From NCBI GenBank assembly GCA_945957365.1, contig CAMFKI010000003.1, forward strand, positions 62,001-126,000: a DNA stretch of 64,000 bases, given 5' to 3'. This DNA is from an uncultured Alphaproteobacteria bacterium (GTDB taxonomy: Bacteria; Pseudomonadota; Alphaproteobacteria; Rhizobiales; Aestuariivirgaceae). The notes beneath the pieces are model-generated. The model did no database searches and was not told the origin of the DNA. It saw only the letters and a program-made list of their open reading frames with translations. A program made the position numbers and the translations under genes. Of this stretch, positions 58,089 through 64,000 are shown in pieces (position 1 is the first letter of the stretch; the number at the start of each line of letters is the position of its first letter).

Positions 58089-59947
58089 ACCCCCAGGACC
58101 TGCTTCTCGGCGCCTTCATCTATCTCGCCGCCGCGGTGATCGCGGCGCCCATCGCCACCAGGCTGGGGCTCGGCTCGGTGCTGGGCTACCTGGTGGCCGG
58201 CATGGTCATCGGGCCCTCGGTCCTGGGCCTCATCGGCGAGACCGGCGAGCACGTCATGCACTTCGCCGAATTCGGCGTGGTGGTCATGCTGTTCCTCGTC
58301 GGCCTCGAACTGCAGCCCACCAAGCTCTGGGCCCTGCGCCGGCCGATCATCGGGCTCGGCGGCCTGCAGGTCATCGTCACCGCCGCCGTGCTCGGGGCGG
58401 GCGCCATGGCCGTGGGCTTCGGCTGGAAGGCGGCGCTGGCCACGGGCCTCATCCTCGCCATGTCGTCGACGGCCATCGTGCTGCAGAGCCTCAACGAGCG
58501 CGGCCTGCTGCAGACGACGGCAGGCCAATCCTGCTTCTCGGTGCTGCTGTTCCAGGACATCGCCGTCATCCCCATCCTTGCCGTGCTGCCGCTGCTCGCT
58601 TCGGCCCAGCCGCATGACGCCTATGACACCTCCCTCATCGGCGATCTACCGGGCTGGGCCCAGACGCTCGCGGTGCTCGCCGCGGTGGGGGTCATCGTCG
58701 TCGCCGGACGCTTCTTCACGCGGCCGCTGTTTCGCCTCGTCGCCGACACCGGCATCCGCGAGGTCTTCGTCGGCCTCGCCCTCGTCATGGTGGTGGGCAT
58801 CGCGCTGCTGATGCAGCTCGTCGGCCTCTCCGCCGCACTCGGCACCTTCCTCGCGGGCGTGGTGCTGGCGGAGAGCGAATACCGCCACGAGCTCGAAATG
58901 GACCTCGAGCCGTTCAAGGGCCTGCTGCTCGCCGTGTTCTTCATCGCGGTGGGTGCCGGCATCGACTTCTCGCTGCTCATCCATCAGCCGCTGCTGATCC
59001 TGGGCCTGGTCCTCGGCTTCATCGCGGCGAAGCTCGCCGTGCTGTTCCTTCTCGCCCGCCTCTTCGGCATGGCGACGCCCGATGCCTCGCGCTTCTCCTT
59101 CTCGCTCGCGCAGGGCGGCGAGTTCGCCTTCGTGCTGATCTCGTTTGCCGGTGGCCTGGGCCTGCTCGATCCCGCGCAGGCGGGCCTGCTCGTCGCGGTC
59201 GTCGCCATCTCCATGGCGGCCGCCCCGCTGCTGATGATCCTCGACGCGCGCGTGCTGCAGCCGCGGCTTGCCGCCAGCCTCGACCCGCGCGAGGACGACC
59301 ACATCGAGGAGTCGGGAACCCGCGTCATCATCGCCGGCCATGGCCGCTATGGCATGACCGTCGGCCGCATCCTGCAGGCCAGCGGCGTGCGCGCCGTGGT
59401 GCTCGACCACGATGCCGAGCAGATCGATGCGCTGCGGCGCTTCGGCTACAAGGTCTATTACGGCGACGCCTCGCGCCCCGACCTGCTCGAGGCGGCGGGT
59501 GCGGCCAAGGCCAAGGTGCTGGTCATCGCCATCGACGATCGCGAAAAGGCCCTCGAGATCGTCGACACGGCGCGCCGCCACTTCCCCAACCTCCACATCC
59601 TCGCCCGCGCCTTCGACCGGGTCCACGCCTATCGCCTGTTCAACGCGGGGGTGCAGGATGTCTACCGCGAGGTCTTCGCCTCCTCGGTGGACATGGGCGA
59701 GCAGCTGCTGGTCCGGCTCGGGCTCCACCCCTTCGAGGCCCGCCGCGCCGCGATCCGCTTCAAGGCCCATGACGAAAAGCTGATCCGCCGTGCGGCCAAG
59801 CACGTGGACGACACCCAGCGCCTCATTGATCTCTCCCGCCAGGGCAGCGAGGAAATCGAGCGCGTGCTCGCCACCGACATGAGCGGATCCACTCACACCC
59901 CCGACCACGGTTGGGAGGCCCCGGATGCGGCGCAACCGGAGAGCTGA
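58085..59947 (+). CDS. kefC: glutathione-regulated potassium-efflux transporter KefC/KefB
   Basis: 620-residue CPA2-type K+/H+ antiporter. Residues about 1-390 form 12-13 helices (VLGYLVAGMVIGPSVLGLI, LGTFLAGVVLAESEYRHE); the latter includes the regulatory loop region. A KTN/TrkA-N domain follows (RVIIAGHGRYGMTVGRILQA) that binds NAD and glutathione adducts. GTG start at 58085 has GGGAG upstream and overlaps the kefF stop. Protects against electrophiles by lowering cytoplasmic pH. Confidence 0.92.
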   Translation: MNPQDLLLGAFIYLAAAVIAAPIATRLGLGSVLGYLVAGMVIGPSVLGLIGETGEHVMHFAEFGVVVMLFLVGLELQPTKLWALRRPIIGLGGLQVIVTAAVLGAGAMAVGFGWKAALATGLILAMSSTAIVLQSLNERGLLQTTAGQSCFSVLLFQDIAVIPILAVLPLLASAQPHDAYDTSLIGDLPGWAQTLAVLAAVGVIVVAGRFFTRPLFRLVADTGIREVFVGLALVMVVGIALLMQLVGLSAALGTFLAGVVLAESEYRHELEMDLEPFKGLLLAVFFIAVGAGIDFSLLIHQPLLILGLVLGFIAAKLAVLFLLARLFGMATPDASRFSFSLAQGGEFAFVLISFAGGLGLLDPAQAGLLVAVVAISMAAAPLLMILDARVLQPRLAASLDPREDDHIEESGTRVIIAGHGRYGMTVGRILQASGVRAVVLDHDAEQIDALRRFGYKVYYGDASRPDLLEAAGAAKAKVLVIAIDDREKALEIVDTARRHFPNLHILARAFDRVHAYRLFNAGVQDVYREVFASSVDMGEQLLVRLGLHPFEARRAAIRFKAHDEKLIRRAAKHVDDTQRLIDLSRQGSEEIERVLATDMSGSTHTPDHGWEAPDAAQPES

Positions 59948-60014
59948 CGGCTCGGGGGATGCATCCTGCCCCGCCCCGCGCTAAACAGCGTGACCCAGTC
60001 CTGAGAGAACCCCG

Positions 60015-60956
60015 ATGGCCGACAACATCCACGACGTGCAGATCGACCCGCGCAACCTGAACATCCTCATTTCCGTCAACGGCAAGCTGACCCCGCGGGC
60101 CGAGGCCATGATCTCGGTGTTCGATTCCGGCTTCATCCTCGGCGACGGCGTATGGGAGGGCCTGCGCATGGTGAAGGGCGGCGTTCCCTTCCTGCGCGAG
60201 CACATCGAGCGGCTCTATGAAGGCGCCAAGGCCATCTTCATGGACATCGGCCTGACGCCCGACGAGCTGGTGAAGCGCCTCTTCGACTGCCTCGACGCCA
60301 ACAAGATGCAGGATGGCGTCCACATCCGCCTCATGGTCACCCGCGGCGTGAAGGCGACACCCTACCAGGATCCGCGCGTCACCATCTCGGCCCCCACCAT
60401 CGTCATCATTCCCGAATACAAGACGCCAAACCCGGAGAAGATGGAGAAGGGCCTGTCGCTCCACACGGTGAATGTGCGGCGCGGCTATCCGGACGTGCAG
60501 GACCAGAAGCTCAACTCGCATTCCAAGCTCAACTGCATCACCGCCTGCATCCAGGCGGCCAACGCCGGGGCCGACGAAGGGCTGATGCTCGATCCGCACG
60601 GTTTCGTCGCCACCTGCAACTCGACGCATTTCTTCATCGTCCGCCGCGGCGAGCTGTGGACCTCCACCGGGCAGTACTGCATCCCGGGCATCACGCGCGG
60701 CAACATGATCCGGCTGGCGAAGGACCTCGGCATCCCGGTCTTCGAGAAGCCGTTCTCGCTCTATGACGTCTATGGCGCCGACGAGGCCTTCGTCACCGGC
60801 ACCTTCGCCGGATTGATCCCGGTACGGATCATCGACGGCCGCCCGGTACGCCACCCGATGTCGAGTGAGGAGTGGTCGGGGGCGGGGCCGGTGTCGCGCC
60901 GCCTGTCGGCCGCCTACAAGGAACTCTGCCGGAAGGACGCGCGAAGGAGCCTCTAG
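60015..60956 (+). CDS. class IV PLP aminotransferase
   Basis: 313-residue fold-type IV transaminase (branched-chain or D-amino-acid type). The PLP Lys lies in NSHSKLNCITACIQAANAGA; GFILGDGVWEGLRM and FVATCNSTHFFIV are conserved. It does not have a lyase-like length. The next gene starts directly after its stop, so the two are one operon. Substrate preference is not resolved between BCAT and D-alanine-type enzymes. Confidence 0.88.
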   Translation: MADNIHDVQIDPRNLNILISVNGKLTPRAEAMISVFDSGFILGDGVWEGLRMVKGGVPFLREHIERLYEGAKAIFMDIGLTPDELVKRLFDCLDANKMQDGVHIRLMVTRGVKATPYQDPRVTISAPTIVIIPEYKTPNPEKMEKGLSLHTVNVRRGYPDVQDQKLNSHSKLNCITACIQAANAGADEGLMLDPHGFVATCNSTHFFIVRRGELWTSTGQYCIPGITRGNMIRLAKDLGIPVFEKPFSLYDVYGADEAFVTGTFAGLIPVRIIDGRPVRHPMSSEEWSGAGPVSRRLSAAYKELCRKDARRSL

Positions 60957-61676
60957 ATGACGACCACCAACATCGCCATGTGGTCGGGCCCGCGCAACAT
61001 CTCGACCGCCATGATGTATTCCTTCGGCAACCGCGCCGACTGCGTGGCCTGGGACGAGCCCTTCTATGCCTTCTCACTGGTCCATCACGGCAACGACCAC
61101 CCGATGCGCGACGAGATCATCGCCTGCGGCGACTGCAACTGGGACAGCCTGGTGGCCCGCTGCACGGCGCCGGCGCCGAGGCCGGTGTTCTACCAGAAGC
61201 ACATGACGCACCACATGCTGAAGGGCTGGGACAGGAGCTGGATCACCGGCCTGACCAACGCCTTCCTCATCCGCTCGCCGGAGCGCGTGCTGGCGAGCTA
61301 TGCGCGCAAGTGGTCGGACGTCACCCTGCGCGACATCGGCTTCGTCGAGCAGGCGGAGATCTTCGACATGGTGGCCGACGCGATCGGCGATGCGCCGCCT
61401 GTGGTCGATGCCGACGACGTGCTGGGCGATCCGCGCGGCACGCTGGGGCGGCTCTGCGTCGCCTGCGGCATTCCCTTCGAAACCAGCATGCTGTCGTGGC
61501 CCAAGGGCCCGAAGCCCTTCGACGGCGTCTGGGCCCCGCACTGGTACAATGCCGTCTGGGACTCGGAAGGCTTCGGGCCGCCGCCGCCCGAACCGCCGCC
61601 GCTGCCGCCGCATCTCCAGACCATCGCCGACGCGGCGCAGCCCTACTTCGAGCGGCTGAAGAAGTTCAAGCTGTAG
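60957..61676 (+). CDS. sulfotransferase-family protein
   Basis: 239-residue P-loop protein. WSGPRNISTAMMYSFG near the N-terminus matches the 5'-phosphosulfate-binding loop of sulfotransferase-like proteins, and FLIRSPERVLASYARKW matches the 3'-phosphate region. A Pro-rich stretch (PPPPEPPPLPPH) precedes the C-terminus. The ATG directly abuts the aminotransferase stop. Similar genes often sit beside class IV aminotransferases, but the physiological acceptor is unknown. Confidence 0.8.
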   Translation: MTTTNIAMWSGPRNISTAMMYSFGNRADCVAWDEPFYAFSLVHHGNDHPMRDEIIACGDCNWDSLVARCTAPAPRPVFYQKHMTHHMLKGWDRSWITGLTNAFLIRSPERVLASYARKWSDVTLRDIGFVEQAEIFDMVADAIGDAPPVVDADDVLGDPRGTLGRLCVACGIPFETSMLSWPKGPKPFDGVWAPHWYNAVWDSEGFGPPPPEPPPLPPHLQTIADAAQPYFERLKKFKL

Positions 61677-61705
61677 GGATCGACTGAGGCACGCGCAAAC
61701 GGCAT

Positions 61706-61725
61706 CGCCGGGACTGTGCCCGGCG
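61706..61725. terminator. hairpin between convergent sulfotransferase and fliJ genes
   Basis: CGCCGGG and CCCGGCG form a 7-bp stem with a six-base loop between the two stops; no T-run. Confidence 0.4.
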
Positions 61726-61760
61726 GTGGTGCAAGCTGATCTGAATTCCTTGCGCTGCGC

Positions 61761-62138
61761 TCAGCGCAGTGCGGCTGCCTGGACGGTCATGGCGGCGCCG
61801 AAGCCCAGCCCGTCCTTCTCGGCCAGCATTTCGGCGCGGCGCAGCTCCTGCTGCTCGCTGGCGAGCTGCAGCTGCGCCTCGCTCAGCTGGTCCTTCAGCT
61901 CGCCGATGGAGCGCATCAGGTTGTCGCGCCGGGCGCGGGCCGACTTGGCGGTCAGCGAATAGTTGAAGTGGCTGGGGTCGGAGACGCCGGTGCGGGTTTC
62001 CTCGAACTTCACCTGGGCATCGAGATCGTCGAACTTCCGGGTGAAGTCCTGGATCATGAACTCGATGTCGGCAACCTGGCGCCGCTTTTCCTCGGTGCGG
62101 AAACGGTGCAGCCGGAGGAGCGTTTCGCGTGAACGCAT
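61761..62138 (-). CDS. fliJ: flagellar export protein FliJ
   Basis: 125-residue all-helical coiled-coil protein. The N-terminus RSRETLLRLHRFRTEEKRRQ and the long heptad pattern through LRRAEMLAEKDG match FliJ, the central stalk of the flagellar type III export ATPase FliI. AAGGGG lies upstream of the ATG. No other flagellar gene is in the window; the position back-to-back with ctrA fits CtrA control of flagellar genes. Confidence 0.82.
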   Translation of the reverse strand: MRSRETLLRLHRFRTEEKRRQVADIEFMIQDFTRKFDDLDAQVKFEETRTGVSDPSHFNYSLTAKSARARRDNLMRSIGELKDQLSEAQLQLASEQQELRRAEMLAEKDGLGFGAAMTVQAAALR

Positions 62139-62535
62139 GTTGGACCCCTTACTCTACTCACAATACATTCGGAGGCGCCCCCAGAGGCCCCTTCCCACGA
62201 TTCCGCGAATCAACTACGCAAGAGATTCCGGCAGTCGTGCATCTCGCATGATGGCCCGGTAAGCTTAAGGGGCGGTTACCGGCCAGTTGTGCCGGTCCTC
62301 TGTGGGTCTGGCGCCGTCGCGCCGCTGTTGGCATCAAGATGTAGCGGTCTGGGGGAATCGGCCCCTACATCTCGGTTAACATGTCAACGGGTTTCCGCCG
62401 CGGGATTAGGGTTTGTTAACCTTTCCCGTCATATCTTAAGCGTCATCGTTAACGGTTAGTTGTGCGCCAAGGCCCGGTCGGCCGCGCAAACCGGAGGGCC
62501 TCCCGCAAGGGGCCGGGGACCATAGGGGATTCGAG
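62139..62535. promoter_or_regulatory. fliJ-ctrA divergent control region with TTAA and GANTC sites
   Basis: 397 bases without a gene. TTAA-N7-TTAC at 62265-62279 is a one-base variant of the CtrA-box TTAA-N7-TTAA. More TTAA half-sites lie at 62376, 62416 (TTAACCTT), 62436 and 62449. Five GANTC (CcrM methylation) sites lie at 62199, 62207, 62224, 62355 and 62528. This matches a promoter region autoregulated by CtrA and timed by GcrA/CcrM. Exact start sites cannot be placed. Confidence 0.65.
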
Positions 62536-63246
<711 letters not shown>

Positions 63247-63266
63247 TCCCGAAACATCCTGCCAGG

Positions 63267-63295
63267 AAAAGGCCGCCCCAGGGGCGGCCTTTTTC
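63267..63295. terminator. bidirectional terminator between ctrA and chpT
   Basis: AAAAGGCCGCCCC and its exact complement GGGGCGGCCTTTT form a long stem with T-runs on both strands, between the convergent ctrA and chpT stops. Confidence 0.88.
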
Positions 63296-63316
63296 ATTGC
63301 ACCGTGGCGCGCCCGC

Positions 63317-63958
63317 TCAGGCCGCCTTCACCACGACATCCGCCCCGTCCATGTCCATGGCCAGCGCCAGCCCGGCGGAGCGCGCCAGCTGCTTGGCGTA
63401 ATAGGGCTGCACCAGGCGCGCATCGAGTGCCGTGAGCTCGGTCGTTCCCGCCAGCACGCCCGCGATCTGTTCCGGCACCTTGGCGCGGTCGCCCGCGGCA
63501 CGCGCGGTGAAGGTGTCGCCCTCCACCGTGACGGTGACGAGGCCACCGCGCGGGATGCCGGCCATCGCCATCAGCATCATGTTGAGGACGAGCTTCACCT
63601 GCTGCTTCGGGCGGTTCTCGCGCGGGGCGTTCCACTCGAGCTTCACCTTCTCGGCGCCGACGAAGGCCTTGGCGATCTCGCCCGCCTCGCCCATGTCGAT
63701 GAGCGCCCCGGCCGAGCCCGCGGCGCCGAAGGCGATGCGGCAGAACTTGAGCTTCGCCGCCGCCGTCTTGGCGGAACTGCGCACCATGTTGAGTGCGGTC
63801 TCCTTGGTCTCGGCATCCATTTCCGGATCGTCGATCAGCTCCAGCCCGTTGGCGATGGCGCCCACCGGCGAGATCACGTCATGGCAGACGCGGCTGCACA
63901 GCAGCGCCGCAAGGTCGAGGTCGGAGAGCTTCGCATCGAGGGGGGCGAGGTCGGACAT
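63317..63958 (-). CDS. chpT: histidine phosphotransferase ChpT
   Basis: 213-residue dimeric phosphotransferase that passes phosphate from CckA to CtrA and CpdR. The phosphorylated His is H26 in CSRVCHDVISPVGAIANGLE; a degenerate histidine-kinase-like C-terminal domain follows. AAGGAA precedes the ATG at 63958. The gene converges on ctrA, its own phosphorylation target, and a GANTC site lies about 20 bases upstream. Confidence 0.92.
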   Translation of the reverse strand: MSDLAPLDAKLSDLDLAALLCSRVCHDVISPVGAIANGLELIDDPEMDAETKETALNMVRSSAKTAAAKLKFCRIAFGAAGSAGALIDMGEAGEIAKAFVGAEKVKLEWNAPRENRPKQQVKLVLNMMLMAMAGIPRGGLVTVTVEGDTFTARAAGDRAKVPEQIAGVLAGTTELTALDARLVQPYYAKQLARSAGLALAMDMDGADVVVKAA

Positions 63959-64000
63959 GGGTGTTCCTTGGGCGGGTGATTCGTGTGTCTGTTGTACCAC

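Overview
The window is GC-rich chromosomal DNA from an alphaproteobacterium, most likely of the Hyphomicrobiales (Rhizobiales). The markers are a complete CtrA/ChpT/SciP cell-cycle set, a phosphatidylcholine synthase, a BA14K-type secreted protein and an alphaproteobacterial elongator tRNA-Met. I see no insertion sequence, phage gene, CRISPR array or rRNA. Genes are densely packed, often with 4-bp ATGA/GTGA overlaps.

Layout. 1-6434 (minus strand): a fatty-acyl-AMP ligase cut by the window edge, two small unknown proteins, a stand-alone Ada zinc domain, and a translationally coupled set of fatty acid hydroxylase, AbrB-type transporter, HAD phosphatase and amino-acid oxidase. 6435-11935 (plus): a lower-GC stretch leading into a five-gene coupled cassette of GT4 glycosyltransferase, PqqD-like protein, HPr-kinase-like ATPase, GT2 glycosyltransferase and a large nucleotidyltransferase. 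This cassette is the best candidate for an undescribed system. 12014-18711: a 25-residue membrane microprotein, a BKACE enzyme, a diguanylate cyclase and a complete polyamine-type ABC importer. 19141-24187: hoxFUYHW, an NAD-linked bidirectional [NiFe]-hydrogenase operon with its endopeptidase. 24242-27942: a divergent sugar-acid unit (zinc dehydrogenase against uxuB-uxuA), probably L-gulonate/D-fructuronate to D-mannonate to KDG.

28113-41976: a classical autotransporter, YccF, an SbcD/SbcC-like repair pair (YhaO/YhaN type), an SDR, a VOC protein, a Gln-rich small protein, a Gly-rich BA14K protein, an ArsR regulator, and a secreted zinc metalloprotease with a PKD domain. 41936-45546: phosphomannomutase and mannose-1-phosphate guanylyltransferase (GDP-mannose supply), then a MarR-like regulator. 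45554-51082: a membrane protein and a hydroxyproline-type catabolic unit (SDR, proline-racemase-family enzyme, D-amino-acid dehydrogenase, DapA-family enzyme) opposite a GntR/FCD regulator. Three helically phased operator copies lie between them.

51079-54820: TrmO, molbindin and an orphan modA sharing a Mo-box, small membrane proteins, a cupin and tRNA-Met. 54858-64000: phosphatidylcholine synthase, mnmA, sciP, kefF-kefC, a class IV aminotransferase with a sulfotransferase, fliJ, ctrA and chpT. The three regulators sciP, ctrA and chpT each carry a GANTC methylation site within about 20 bp of the start codon, as expected for CcrM/GcrA-timed transcription.
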